The notes below the pieces were generated by a model. The model searched no databases and had not been told where the DNA came from. It saw only the letters and a program-made list of their open reading frames with translations. A stretch of DNA of 64,000 nucleotides, from positions 230,926 to 294,925 of the forward strand of contig NZ_RJJR01000008.1 in the NCBI RefSeq assembly GCF_003721595.1. The letters are read 5' to 3'. The DNA is from Hanamia caeni. GTDB lineage: Bacteria > Bacteroidota > Bacteroidia > Chitinophagales > Chitinophagaceae. Positions 50,848 to 60,188 of the stretch are shown here, in pieces. Within the stretch, counting starts at the first letter, position 1, and each line of letters opens with the position of its first letter. The position numbers were made by a program, and so were the translations under genes.

Positions 50848-51873
50848 CTATTTTATTCTTTTCTTCAACTTTAAAAAAGGGCTTTCTATAAAATTCCATG
50901 ACAGCACTGCCAATGGAAGGACTATTGCTACAGTAATAAAAAAAAGAATATAAGGACTGATAATTCCCTTTGATACTAATATTTGCTGTACCGGAAACGA
51001 GAATACGTAGGTGCCATAAGTAAAATCGCCATATTTTGCGGCATAATTTAGCCTGCCCTGTATGTTTGCTATAGCATTTACTAAAAGAGGAAATGCAATA
51101 AAATATAAAACATCTGCATAGGGAAATAAAACTCCAACGATAAGGCAAATAAAACCAAGACAGATGTAAATGAGCTGGCTTTTCTTGAACTTAATCTTCC
51201 GAAGGTAAAGAGCCGCAGAATTCAAAAATAAAAGCGCATAAAAAAAAGCCCTTCCTGAAAGATAAGGTATCATTTCTCCTGAAAAAAAATACCGGTTAAC
51301 GACATAAAGAACATTTACCAATCCGATCAAAAAGGCCAGGTAATTTGATTTATCTTTCTTGTACAGAAAAACTAAAGTCATCAGCAAATACAGCCTTTCT
51401 TCAACAATTAACGTCCATAACGAGCCATTAACCCCTTTATCATGTAAGTGCGTAAATACGCCTGGCAAATAAAATTGGACGCCAAACAGAGGCATGATAT
51501 TTCTGAAATATGCATAGGTATTTCCATCGGAAAAATATTTTATTAAAGAAAGTTCGGTAAAAATCGGGCCGATGAGAAATATTGTAAAAAAACACGTAAC
51601 TATTAAAAGAGGTTGAATACGCAATAGCCTTTTCCACAAATAATTTAGTACCGTGGGCGACCTGACAGTGCTTTTTGCAATTAAATAGCCGCTGATGCAA
51701 AAAAAAATACTAAGCCCAATAAGTGAAAAATCAACCCGCGTGTTTGTAATTTGGTTTAATGGTTCTTCATTTTGTTTGGCAAGAAGAGCAAACGAATGAT
51801 AAAAAATAATACAAAAAGCAGCAAAGATTCTTAAGAAATCATAATTATTGCTAAATCGTTCTTTTACACGCAT
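50848..51873 (-). CDS. Acyltransferase family 3 membrane protein
   Basis: A 341-aa polytopic inner-membrane protein of the OafA/YrhL-like acyltransferase 3 family. The N-terminal segment NYDFLRIFAAFCIIFYHSFALL contains the typical R-x10-H positions, followed by LSIFFCISGYLIAKS, and about ten hydrophobic segments end with FIESPFLKLKKRIK. Such enzymes O-acetylate surface sugars. The acceptor is not evident. Its stop is 2 bases from the stop of the convergent cupin gene, leaving no room for a terminator. Confidence 0.9.
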   Translation of the reverse strand: MRVKERFSNNYDFLRIFAAFCIIFYHSFALLAKQNEEPLNQITNTRVDFSLIGLSIFFCISGYLIAKSTVRSPTVLNYLWKRLLRIQPLLIVTCFFTIFLIGPIFTELSLIKYFSDGNTYAYFRNIMPLFGVQFYLPGVFTHLHDKGVNGSLWTLIVEERLYLLMTLVFLYKKDKSNYLAFLIGLVNVLYVVNRYFFSGEMIPYLSGRAFFYALLFLNSAALYLRKIKFKKSQLIYICLGFICLIVGVLFPYADVLYFIAFPLLVNAIANIQGRLNYAAKYGDFTYGTYVFSFPVQQILVSKGIISPYILFFITVAIVLPLAVLSWNFIESPFLKLKKRIK

Positions 51874-52201
51874 TTAAAAATTTTTCATCGAATTCATTGG
51901 AATTAACGAATTAAAAATATGGATATTTTATAAAAAGTTAAGCCAACAGGTTTTTCCTTTGCATTAATATTCCTGTGCAAATAGTGCCCAAGATGAGCAA
52001 TTAACTTTAGGCCTAATCATTCTAATTGTAGTAAGCAAACAAATAAACCTTTTTTATTCTATCAAGAGAGACAATAATTAGGCAATCCTAAAACCGAACT
52101 TCCTTTTTAAATCCCGTTTGCTGCCATCATCTCCTATTTTCTTTTAGCTGCATAAATTTTTCTTTTTCCGAATTTATGCTGTAAGCGCTAAGCATAAAAT
52201 C
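51874..52201. other. Intergenic region without recognised features
   Basis: AT-rich sequence between the acyltransferase start and the tRNA terminator. I found no convincing gene, promoter or repeat in it. Confidence 0.4.
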
Positions 52202-52232
52202 AAAAGCCACTCGTTTTTTACAAGTGGCTTTT
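52202..52232 (-). terminator. Terminator for tRNA-Phe
   Basis: A perfect 10-bp inverted repeat (AAAAGCCACT and AGTGGCTTTT) with an 11-base loop directly follows the tRNA 3' end on the minus strand and ends in a T-run. Confidence 0.85.
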
Positions 52233-52233
52233 G

Positions 52234-52306
52234 TGGTGTGGGGCGGGATCGAACCGCCGACACAAGGATTTTCAGTCCTTTGCTCTACCGACTGAGCTAC
52301 CGCACC
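52234..52306 (-). tRNA. tRNA-Phe (anticodon GAA)
   Basis: A 73-base cloverleaf on the minus strand: acceptor GGTGCGG, D-arm GCTCAGTCGGTAGAGC, anticodon stem AAGGA/TCCTT with GAA (plus strand 52271-52273), T-arm GGCGG-TTCGATC-CCGCC, 3' acceptor CCACACC and discriminator A. The CCA end is not encoded. One acceptor pair is mismatched (C5 opposite A68); everything else pairs. A strong terminator follows immediately. Phenylalanine identity follows from the anticodon. Confidence 0.95.
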
Positions 52307-52362
52307 AGTGGGCGGCAAAAATAGAATTATTCATTTAAAATAAAAATTCATTTTTAATCAAT

Positions 52363-54633
52363 TTAATTTCCGTATTCACAAAGGAATTTAATTCTTACAA
52401 TTTTCAATTGTTCCCAGGAATAATTTCCATCCGCTAATTCTTCTTTTGCTACTTCAAGGCTTGAAGTTTCGCATCCTTTAAAATAATCGATTATTTCCTC
52501 TTCCTCATACTCCTCCATCAGGTCTTCAATTGCGTAATTCAGGTTCAGTTTTGTTCCGCTGGCGACAATGGTTTCCATTTCTTCCAATAACTCTGGTAAC
52601 TTTAATGTCCGGTTTTTTGCAATTGTTTCCAGCGGCATTTTTTTATCGACATTCTGGATAATAAAAATCTTATTATTATTCCTGTTTACCACGCTTTTCA
52701 TCACGAAATCGTCTGGCTTTTCAATTTCATTTTCTTCAACGTATTTTTCAATTAACCTGACGAAAGGTTTTCCAAATTTTATGGCCTTGCCAACACTAAC
52801 GCCCTGGCATTTTTCTAATTCTTTTAGCGTAGTAGGATATAGCGTTGCCATATCTATAAGGCTGTTTTCCAAAAAAATTACAAAGGGCGGAAGGTTCCTC
52901 TTTTTGGCTTCTTCCTGCCGCAGTTCCTTTAATAGTTCTACAAGTCTTTCGTCCGCCGCCGCGGCTTCGCCGGTTTCAGAATTATCCTCCTCCTCATCCC
53001 CGTCTGTCTCAAAAATATGGTTTAATGCTATTTTAAAAGATACGGGCTTTTTAAGGAAGGATTCCCCCTTGCTCGTAAATTTTAAAACCCCGTAATCTTC
53101 GATGTCTTTTTTAATTATATCCTCCAGAAGCATTTGTCTTAATAACGAGTTCCAAAAATGTTCGTCCTTTTCTTTTCCGGAACCGAATTCCGGTTTTTCC
53201 TCATGACGGTACATTTTAATCTGCGGGTTTAATTTGCCAATAATTACCGGTATCATATAGGTGATAGGAAATCTTTCTTCCAAAGCTTTTATTGCCTTTA
53301 ATGCAATGATTACTTCATCCTTGGCCTCGACAAGTTCTTTTGGATTTTTACAATTATCACATTTGCCACCACAATTATCTTTTTCATATTTTTCCCCGAA
53401 ATAATTCATCAGCATCTTACGCCTGCAAACGCTGCTTTCGGAATAAGCCACAGTTTCATTAATTAATTGAGCACCTATTTCTCTTTCGCTAAGCGACTTA
53501 TCCCGCATAAGATGCTCTAATTTCGCTACATCTTTATGCGAATAATAAAGCAAACACTTTCCCTCTAAACCATCGCGACCCGCACGGCCTGTTTCCTGGT
53601 AGTAATTTTCGATTGACTTTGGAATATTGTAATGAATCACAAAACGAATATCAGGCTTGTCGATCCCCATCCCAAAAGCGATAGTTGCTACAATCACCTG
53701 AATTTCTTCGCCTAAAAAGTCATCCTGTCTTTTCGCTCTCAGCTTGGTATCAAGGCCTGCATGGTAAGCAACAGCTTTTATTCCGTTTGCCATAAGCGTT
53801 TCAGCAAGTTCTTCCGTTGTCTTCCTGTTTAGCGTATAAATGATACCGCTTTTACCTTTATTTTGCGAGATGAATTTCACAATGCTTTTGATGGCAAGGT
53901 CTTTTTTTACCTTTGGCACTACTTCATAGTAAAGATTGGCCCTGTTGAAAGAGGAGATAAAGATTTCAGGGTTGCGAAGCCCTAAATTCTTTATGATGTC
54001 GCTTTGTACTTTAGGTGTAGCCGTTGCAGTAAGGGCAATTACAGGGCGCGAGGGGTTTATTTCATCCATAACTTCTCTTAACCGTCGGTATTCCGGCCTG
54101 AAATCATGGCCCCATTCACTGATGCAATGCGCTTCATCCACTGCGAAAAAAGAAACATTTAATTCTTTAAAAAATTCAATATTTTCTTCTTTTGTCATAG
54201 TTTCGGGAGCGATGTACAGCAGTTTGGTGTGGCCGGCTACCAGGTCGTCCTTCACTACTTTTTGTTGTCCTTTATTTAAAGAGCTATTTAAAAAATGAGC
54301 AATATTATCTGTGCTGCTATATCCCCGAACTAAATCAACCTGGTTTTTCATTAGTGCGATAAGGGGAGAAACAATAATTGCACACCCGTTACTAATGATA
54401 GCCGGAAGCTGATAACATAAGCTTTTACCGCCGCCGGTGGGCATAATAACAAAAGTGTCTTTTCCGGAAAGAAGACTTTTTATTATCTGCTCCTGTGGCT
54501 CCTTAAAACAATTAAAACCGAAATGTTTTTGAAGTTGTTCTTTTAGTATATTGTCAACGCTGTGGCTGGAAGATTGTGGTTTTGAAACTTTAGCTTTTGG
54601 GATTCTTGGATTTTTAGTTTTTGTTGTGGGCAT
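52363..54633 (-). CDS. recQ: ATP-dependent DNA helicase RecQ
   Basis: A 756-aa 3'-5' helicase for recombination and stalled forks. Walker A is MPTGGGKS (64-71) and the DEAH box is 166-169, followed by CISEWGHDFRPEYRRL, the RecQ aromatic loop. The second RecA-like domain ends ENYYQETGRAGRDGLEGKCLLYYS. Four zinc-binding Cys lie in the RQC region (CRRKMLMNYFG...CGGKCDNC), and an HRDC domain is at ~575-650, with an additional C-terminal helical part typical of Bacteroidota RecQ. The promoter element is 38 bases upstream. Confidence 0.97.
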   Translation of the reverse strand: MPTTKTKNPRIPKAKVSKPQSSSHSVDNILKEQLQKHFGFNCFKEPQEQIIKSLLSGKDTFVIMPTGGGKSLCYQLPAIISNGCAIIVSPLIALMKNQVDLVRGYSSTDNIAHFLNSSLNKGQQKVVKDDLVAGHTKLLYIAPETMTKEENIEFFKELNVSFFAVDEAHCISEWGHDFRPEYRRLREVMDEINPSRPVIALTATATPKVQSDIIKNLGLRNPEIFISSFNRANLYYEVVPKVKKDLAIKSIVKFISQNKGKSGIIYTLNRKTTEELAETLMANGIKAVAYHAGLDTKLRAKRQDDFLGEEIQVIVATIAFGMGIDKPDIRFVIHYNIPKSIENYYQETGRAGRDGLEGKCLLYYSHKDVAKLEHLMRDKSLSEREIGAQLINETVAYSESSVCRRKMLMNYFGEKYEKDNCGGKCDNCKNPKELVEAKDEVIIALKAIKALEERFPITYMIPVIIGKLNPQIKMYRHEEKPEFGSGKEKDEHFWNSLLRQMLLEDIIKKDIEDYGVLKFTSKGESFLKKPVSFKIALNHIFETDGDEEEDNSETGEAAAADERLVELLKELRQEEAKKRNLPPFVIFLENSLIDMATLYPTTLKELEKCQGVSVGKAIKFGKPFVRLIEKYVEENEIEKPDDFVMKSVVNRNNNKIFIIQNVDKKMPLETIAKNRTLKLPELLEEMETIVASGTKLNLNYAIEDLMEEYEEEEIIDYFKGCETSSLEVAKEELADGNYSWEQLKIVRIKFLCEYGN

Positions 54634-54671
54634 TTTTTTTCTTTTCTGCTAGTTCAATCTGAAAAAGGTTT

Positions 54672-54679
54672 CAAAGTTA
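54672..54679 (-). promoter_or_regulatory. -7 promoter element for recQ
   Basis: Minus-strand TAACTTTG fits TAnnTTTG, 38 bases before the recQ ATG. No -33 TTTG was recognised. Confidence 0.5.
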
Positions 54680-54873
54680 ATTCTTTAATTGAAAAAGTGG
54701 TTAAGGTTAAATGTACTTAATTTGCACCGTTTGGGGGCTATCCTGGGTTAAGGTACGAAGAATTTGGATTAGTACTACAAAAACCTTCTCTTTGTTCACT
54801 AATCTATAAAATGCTCTCGAGGACCTTTTACAATCTGAATTTCATAAACAATAAGCAATTTTAGCTTAATTGA

Positions 54874-55836
54874 ATGGTTAATAATATAATAAACACCGGT
54901 AAACAAACAATTATTGCAGAATCTGATTCTATAGCTGCTCTTTTGGATAGTATTAACGAAAATTTTGAAAAGGCTGTATTGAAGATTTTTCAATCAAAAG
55001 GTCGCCTGGCAGTGAGTGGAATAGGAAAAAGCGCCATCATAGCTCAAAAAATTGTGGCATCGCTCAACAGCACCGGTACACCTTCGGTGTTTTTACACGC
55101 TGCAGATGCAATTCATGGCGATATTGGGATGGTACAACCCGAAGATGTCGTGATGCTCTTGAGCAAAAGTGGAGACAGTCCTGAAATTAAAGTTTTGGTT
55201 CCTCTTATTAAGAATTTTGGCAACAGCCTTATCGCAATTTGCGGAAATATGCAAAGCTATCTCGCAAAATGCGCCGATATCGTTCTCAATACCACCGTTA
55301 ATAAAGAAGCCTCACCATACAACCTGGCGCCTACGAGCAGCACTACCGCCCAGTTGGTAATGGGCGACGCACTTTGCGTTTGTCTTATGGAGCTTCGCGG
55401 ATTTAATCCTGATGATTTTGCAAAATTCCATCCGGGCGGTACTTTGGGTAAAAAGCTTTACCTGCGTGTGGCCGAACTGGCTGTAAATAACGAAAAGCCG
55501 GCAGTAAAGAAGGAAAGTCTGCTAAAAAATGTTATAATCGAAATAACCAAAAAACGTTTAGGTGTGACCGTTGTTATGGATAATGAAGAGAATATAGTTG
55601 GCATTATAACTGATGGTGACCTACGAAGAATGCTTGAAAATGATTTGTATCATCCACAGGCAAAAGCCGAAGATATAATGACCATTCATCCTAAAACAAT
55701 CGACAGCCAATCACTGGCTGTTCATGCGCTGGAAGTGATGCGTAATTATAATATCACCCAGTTAATCGTCACAGAAAAGGGAAAATATTATGGGATCATA
55801 CATTTACACGATCTTATTAAAGAAGGCATTATTTAA
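54874..55836 (+). CDS. kdsD: Arabinose-5-phosphate isomerase (KdsD/KpsF family)
   Basis: Interconverts ribulose 5-phosphate and arabinose 5-phosphate, the first committed precursor of Kdo. The 320-aa protein has an N-terminal SIS domain (~30-165: AVSGIGKSAIIAQKIVASLNSTGTPSVFLHAADAIHGD and SKSGDSPEI) with likely catalytic His, and two C-terminal CBS domains (~205-260 and ~270-318). It lies 9 bases before manC and forms an operon with it. kdsB in the same window supplies a later step. Confidence 0.95.
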   Translation: MVNNIINTGKQTIIAESDSIAALLDSINENFEKAVLKIFQSKGRLAVSGIGKSAIIAQKIVASLNSTGTPSVFLHAADAIHGDIGMVQPEDVVMLLSKSGDSPEIKVLVPLIKNFGNSLIAICGNMQSYLAKCADIVLNTTVNKEASPYNLAPTSSTTAQLVMGDALCVCLMELRGFNPDDFAKFHPGGTLGKKLYLRVAELAVNNEKPAVKKESLLKNVIIEITKKRLGVTVVMDNEENIVGIITDGDLRRMLENDLYHPQAKAEDIMTIHPKTIDSQSLAVHALEVMRNYNITQLIVTEKGKYYGIIHLHDLIKEGII

Positions 55837-55845
55837 AATAAAAAA

Positions 55846-56934
55846 ATGATTAAGAATAAGAATCACTACGTTGCCATTATGGCCGGAGGAATCGGAAGCA
55901 GGTTTTGGCCTGTAAGCAGAGTCGATCTTCCAAAACAATTTTTGGATATTTTAAACACAGGCAGAACCCTTATCCAGGCAACCTTCGACCGCTTTCAGCA
56001 ATACATCCCGGTTGAAAATATTTATATTGTAACTTCCTGGCAATATAAAGATATTACGCACGAACAATTACCTGATTTGCCTGAAGAAAATATTGTTTGT
56101 GAACCTTCCCGCAAAAATACTGCCCCGTGCGTCGCTTATATTTCTTATAAAATCAACGAACTGAATCCCGAAGCGAATTTAATTTGCGCGCCCGCAGACC
56201 ATCTTATCGTAGATAATGTGGCTTTTATTAAAACAAGTATTGAGGCCCTCGCCTTTACGCAAAAAAATAATGCCCTTCTTACTTTGGGCATCAAACCTTT
56301 TCAGCCAAATACAGGGTATGGTTATATACAGTACGAACAACAATCTGTAAGCGACAATATTTATAAAGTAAAAACCTTCACTGAAAAGCCGGATCTTGAA
56401 TTAGCGAAAACTTTTATCGCAAGCGGAGATTTTTTATGGAATGCAGGAATTTTTGTTTGGCAAACCAAAAATATTATTGCCGCCTTTGAAAAATATTTAC
56501 CGGAAATTCATGAATTGTTTGATGGAGCAAAAAAAGCCATGAATTCAGAAGAGGAGAAAGAAGCAATAGAAGTTATTTATCCTTTGTGCGTAAACATTTC
56601 AATAGATTATGGAATATTGGAAAAAGCCGACAATGTATATGTAATTCCTTCTTCCTTTGGATGGAGCGATTTGGGGACATGGGGAAGCGCGTACGAAAAT
56701 CTTGAAAAAGATAATCACCAAAACGCGGTCGCCGGTGACAACGCTATTCTTTTTGATTCAACCAAAAATATTGTTCATACCGTAGGCGATAAATTGATTT
56801 TGCTGCAGGGGCTGCACGATTTTATTGTGGTGGATACTGCAGACGCTTTACTTGTTTGTAAAAAGGAGAATGAACAAAATATCAAAGAATACCTGGCAGA
56901 AATCAAAAGAAATAAAGGAGATAAGTATTTATAA
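55846..56934 (+). CDS. manC: Mannose-1-phosphate guanylyltransferase
   Basis: Makes GDP-mannose for surface polysaccharides. The 362-aa enzyme has the pyrophosphorylase signature AGGIGSRFWPVSRVDLPKQFLD, then CEPSRKNTAPCVAYIS, the metal site in NLICAPADHLI, GYGYIQYE, and FTEKPDLELAKTF with FLWNAGIF. The C-terminal isomerase domain of bifunctional ManC enzymes is missing; a separate cupin gene at 50.3 kb might fill that role (inference). It is in an operon with kdsD and the next aminotransferase. Confidence 0.95.
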   Translation: MIKNKNHYVAIMAGGIGSRFWPVSRVDLPKQFLDILNTGRTLIQATFDRFQQYIPVENIYIVTSWQYKDITHEQLPDLPEENIVCEPSRKNTAPCVAYISYKINELNPEANLICAPADHLIVDNVAFIKTSIEALAFTQKNNALLTLGIKPFQPNTGYGYIQYEQQSVSDNIYKVKTFTEKPDLELAKTFIASGDFLWNAGIFVWQTKNIIAAFEKYLPEIHELFDGAKKAMNSEEEKEAIEVIYPLCVNISIDYGILEKADNVYVIPSSFGWSDLGTWGSAYENLEKDNHQNAVAGDNAILFDSTKNIVHTVGDKLILLQGLHDFIVVDTADALLVCKKENEQNIKEYLAEIKRNKGDKYL

Positions 56935-56952
56935 TATTTCAAAAGCAAATAA

Positions 56953-58116
56953 ATGCACGCTTCGTTTTCAAGTAAATTACCAAATACCGGAGTAAGCATT
57001 TTTACTGTAATGAGCCTGCTGGCTTCAGAGCACAAGGCTATTAACCTGGGCCAGGGCACGCCAGATTTTACTATAAGCCCGCAGTTAATTGAACTTGTTT
57101 TTAAAGCAATGAAAGATGGGCACAACCAATATGCCCATAGAAATGGCCTGCTTTCCCTAAGAAAAGAGATCGCAGAAAAAATTCACTTTTTATACAATTG
57201 TCCCGTTAATCCTGACACAGAAATCACAATTACTCCCGGCGCTACTTACGGAATTTACACTGCGCTAACCACCATCCTCAGGCCTGGCGACGAGGTAATT
57301 GTTTTTGAACCTGCTTATGATAGTTATGTGCCCAATATTGTAGTAAATGGGGCGCGCCCGATTTTAATATCATGCCAACACCCGGAATATAGAATAGACT
57401 GGAACCTGGTAAAAGAAAAAATAACTCCGGCTACTAAGATGATTATTTTGAATTCGCCAAATAACCCCAGCGGACAAATTCTTGATAAAAGCGATTTGGA
57501 GAACCTGGCAAAAATTATAGAAGGCACGGATATTATCCTGTTAAGCGATGAAGTTTACGAGCATATCTTGTTTGACGGCAAAACACATGAAAGTATTCTT
57601 AGGTATCCAGATTTGTTTAAGAGAGCATTTGTTGTTTTTTCTTTCGGAAAAGTTTATCAATGCACTGGCTGGAAAATAGGATACTGTGTGGCCCCAGGTT
57701 GGCTTATGAAAGAATTTTCAAAGGTTCATCAATACAATTGCTTTTCTGTTAACACGCCGGTTCAATATGCGCTCGCCACCTTCCTAAAAGACAAAAATGA
57801 ATATCTGCATTTAGGAGGCTTTTTCCAGGAAAAAAGAGATTTGTTTAATAGCCTGATGTCGCAAACTAAATTTAAAGCCATTCCTTCTTATGGCAGTTAT
57901 TTTCAATTGTATGATTATTCGGAAATATCGCCGGAAAGTGATTTTGATTTCGCAAAAACACTTACAGAAAAGGCCGGGGTAGCCACTATCCCTGTCTCAT
58001 CCTTTTATCAGCAACCCACGCAAAACAAAGTGCTGCGGTTTTGCTTTGCCAAAAAGGACGAAACGCTCCAACAAGCGGTGAAACAAATCCTAAAGTTTCA
58101 AAATGAAAAAGTTTAA
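56953..58116 (+). CDS. PLP-dependent aminotransferase, probable methionine aminotransferase (YbdL-like)
   Basis: A 387-aa class I aminotransferase. Marks are NLGQGTPDF, ITPGATYGIYTALTTILRPGDEVIVFEPAYDSYVP, NSPNNPSGQ, LSDEVYEHI and the PLP-Lys segment SFGKVYQCTGWKIGYCV (the K in SFGK). The start MHASFSSKLPNTGVSIFTVMSLLA resembles YbdL-type methionine aminotransferases used in methionine salvage. A kynurenine aminotransferase role is the main alternative. It is 18 bases from manC, likely co-transcribed without a shared pathway. Confidence 0.9.
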   Translation: MHASFSSKLPNTGVSIFTVMSLLASEHKAINLGQGTPDFTISPQLIELVFKAMKDGHNQYAHRNGLLSLRKEIAEKIHFLYNCPVNPDTEITITPGATYGIYTALTTILRPGDEVIVFEPAYDSYVPNIVVNGARPILISCQHPEYRIDWNLVKEKITPATKMIILNSPNNPSGQILDKSDLENLAKIIEGTDIILLSDEVYEHILFDGKTHESILRYPDLFKRAFVVFSFGKVYQCTGWKIGYCVAPGWLMKEFSKVHQYNCFSVNTPVQYALATFLKDKNEYLHLGGFFQEKRDLFNSLMSQTKFKAIPSYGSYFQLYDYSEISPESDFDFAKTLTEKAGVATIPVSSFYQQPTQNKVLRFCFAKKDETLQQAVKQILKFQNEKV

Positions 58117-58275
58117 GCCTCCAAGGATAAAGATGTGGGAAACCACTCACTTTATGTAAAAATTTCAACAATTTAGCATCGGCAGTGAGTATTATTCAAC
58201 AGCATTAAGATTAGATAAAGCATGGAACAAACTTTGTTTAGCAAGGATATATCGTTAATCTTAAACAATATATTT

Positions 58276-58872
58276 ATGAAAAAGCTAAGTATTGGAGTAA
58301 TTATTTCAGGAGTCCTGATTTTTTCAGCTTGTAATGGTAATTCAAATTCTTCCACCACTACAGACACTACCACTACAGTGAGTTCAGCAGATACAAGTAT
58401 GAATTCAATGAATATGAATAATAGTGACACAACGAGCGTGGGGGAAGATGCAAAAGATTTCACAAAGGATGCAGCGCAGGGAGGCCTTTTTGAAGTGAAA
58501 GCAGGGGCAATTGCAGAGAGAAATGCTGCAAGCCAGGATGTAAAAAATTTCGGGAAAATGATGGTAGAAGACCACACCCAGCTAAACCAGCAATTACAGG
58601 AACTCGCAGCAAAAAAGAATGTTCCATTACCCTCAGATATAAGTAGCAGCCAGCAAGATGATACAGCCAAATTAAGCAAAAAAACAGGATCAGAATTCGA
58701 TAAAGATTACATTTCGATGATGGTAAAAGATCATGAAAAGGATATCGATGCCTTCAAAAAAGCGGCTGATAAGGTTACAGATCAGGACTATAAAAACCTG
58801 ATAACCGGTGCAATTCCTACCCTGCAAAAGCATCTTGATGCGGCTAAAAAAATTAAGGATAAATTAAAGTAA
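58276..58872 (+). CDS. DUF4142 lipoprotein
   Basis: A 198-aa exported protein. I use the ATG at 58276 because the mature signal peptide MKKLSIGVIISGVLIFSAC starts there (lipobox FSAC, Cys19); an upstream ATG would add 18 odd residues. After a Ser/Thr/Asn-rich linker (~22-55) comes the ferritin-like DUF4142 domain with AAQGGLFEVKAGAIAERNAASQDVKNFGKMMVEDH and DYISMMVKDHEKDIDAFKKAAD. Function unknown; it is common in Bacteroidota and Proteobacteria stress-associated regions. A terminator follows. Confidence 0.88.
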   Translation: MKKLSIGVIISGVLIFSACNGNSNSSTTTDTTTTVSSADTSMNSMNMNNSDTTSVGEDAKDFTKDAAQGGLFEVKAGAIAERNAASQDVKNFGKMMVEDHTQLNQQLQELAAKKNVPLPSDISSSQQDDTAKLSKKTGSEFDKDYISMMVKDHEKDIDAFKKAADKVTDQDYKNLITGAIPTLQKHLDAAKKIKDKLK

Positions 58873-58895
58873 TTTTCTTCGTATAAGAAATTTAG

Positions 58896-58928
58896 AAAAA
58901 AGGATGTCTTTTCCAGGCATCCTTTTTT
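58896..58928 (+). terminator. Rho-independent terminator after the DUF4142 gene
   Basis: AAAAAGGATG pairs with CATCCTTTTT around an 11-base loop and ends in a T-run, 25 bases past the stop codon. Confidence 0.85.
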
Positions 58929-58977
58929 ATTTAAATAAATATTCAATTGTAAATGAATGATTTTAACTAAATAAATT

Positions 58978-59005
58978 AACACCAATTACTAAATTAATTA
59001 GTGTT
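58978..59005. promoter_or_regulatory. Imperfect palindrome overlapping the recA promoter
   Basis: AACAC-C-AATTA, a six-base centre, then TAATT-A-GTGTT: a 28-base dyad with a single mismatched pair. It lies 16 bases upstream of the recA -7 element, covering the expected -33 region, as an operator would. A damage-response repressor site is a reasonable inference, not shown. Confidence 0.55.
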
Positions 59006-59021
59006 GATAAATATTAATTTC

Positions 59022-59029
59022 TATATTTG
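59022..59029 (+). promoter_or_regulatory. -7 promoter element for recA
   Basis: TATATTTG fits TAnnTTTG, 45 bases before the recA ATG. Confidence 0.55.
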
Positions 59030-59074
59030 CTCAACCGATAACTTTACAATTTATAATCGCTTAATAAAAATAAC

Positions 59075-60091
59075 ATGGCAACAAATACCGCGGATAAATT
59101 ATCCGATAAACTAAAAGCTTTGAGACTTACGATGGATAAAATCGATAAGGATTATGGAAAGGGAAGTGTGATGATGATGAATGAACGTTCGCAGGAGCCA
59201 CACGAAACCATTTCCACTGGTTCTTTAGGTTTGGATGTAGCATTGGGAATTGGTGGTTTACCTAAAGGAAGGGTTGTTGAAATTTACGGTCCTGAGTCTT
59301 CCGGAAAAACAACATTGGCCATTCATGTAATTGCTGAGGCACAAAAAAAAGGAGGCATGTGCGCTATAATAGATGCTGAGCATGCGTTCGACAGCACTTA
59401 TGCCAGGAAATTAGGCGTAAACGTAGACAATCTTTTAATCAGCCAGCCTGATTATGGAGAACAAGGATTAGAAATTGCCGACCGGCTAATTTTATCGGGA
59501 GCGCTGGATGTAGTGGTTATCGATTCAGTAGCCGCACTGGTACCAAAAGGTGAATTGGAAGGAGAAATGGGAGACAGCAAAATGGGACTCCAGGCCCGTT
59601 TGATGAGCCAGGCAATGAGAAAATTAACCGCTACCATAAGCAAAACAAATTGTTGTTGCATCTTTATTAACCAGCTTCGCGATAAGATTGGAGTAATGTT
59701 TGGCAATCCGGAAACTACTACCGGCGGTAATGCGTTGAAATTTTACGCTTCAGTGAGGCTCGATATTCGAAGAATGGCTCAAATAAAAGATGGCGATCAA
59801 TCCATAGGAAACCGTGTAAAAGTAAAAGTGGTTAAGAACAAAATGGCTCCCCCTTTTCGCGTAGCAGAATTTGATATCATTTTTGGTGGCGGAATTTCGA
59901 AAGTGGGCGAAATTATTGATATGGGGGTTGATTTAGGAATTATTCAAAAAAGTGGGAGCTGGTTTAGCTACGACACTACCAAACTTGGCCAGGGTCGCGA
60001 AGCAGTAAAGCAACTTTTAATCGATAATCCTGATTTGGCAACTGAGCTTGAAGGCAAGATAAAAGCAAAAATTGCTGAAGGAATTGTTTAG
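59075..60091 (+). CDS. recA: Recombinase RecA
   Basis: The homologous-recombination ATPase. The 338-aa protein has Walker A GPESSGKT (72-79), the Walker B strand [39 protein letters not shown], and the DNA-binding loop [30 protein letters not shown]. The C-terminal acidic tail is short. Normal length, no intein or disruption. A palindrome overlaps the promoter and a terminator follows 25 bases after the stop. Confidence 0.98.
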   Translation: MATNTADKLSDKLKALRLTMDKIDKDYGKGSVMMMNERSQEPHETISTGSLGLDVALGIGGLPKGRVVEIYGPESSGKTTLAIHVIAEAQKKGGMCAIIDAEHAFDSTYARKLGVNVDNLLISQPDYGEQGLEIADRLILSGALDVVVIDSVAALVPKGELEGEMGDSKMGLQARLMSQAMRKLTATISKTNCCCIFINQLRDKIGVMFGNPETTTGGNALKFYASVRLDIRRMAQIKDGDQSIGNRVKVKVVKNKMAPPFRVAEFDIIFGGGISKVGEIIDMGVDLGIIQKSGSWFSYDTTKLGQGREAVKQLLIDNPDLATELEGKIKAKIAEGIV

Positions 60092-60116
60092 AAAATAATA
60101 GTGAATGATTAATTTG

Positions 60117-60140
60117 AAAACCTGTTTATGCAGGTTTTTT
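60117..60140 (+). terminator. Rho-independent terminator after recA
   Basis: AAAACCTG pairs with CAGGTTTT around a six-base loop, with the T-run at its 3' side. Confidence 0.85.
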
Positions 60141-60188
60141 ATTTCATCTGAAAGTTAAAATCTTAAATTTTATTGCTTTACTGAAAAA

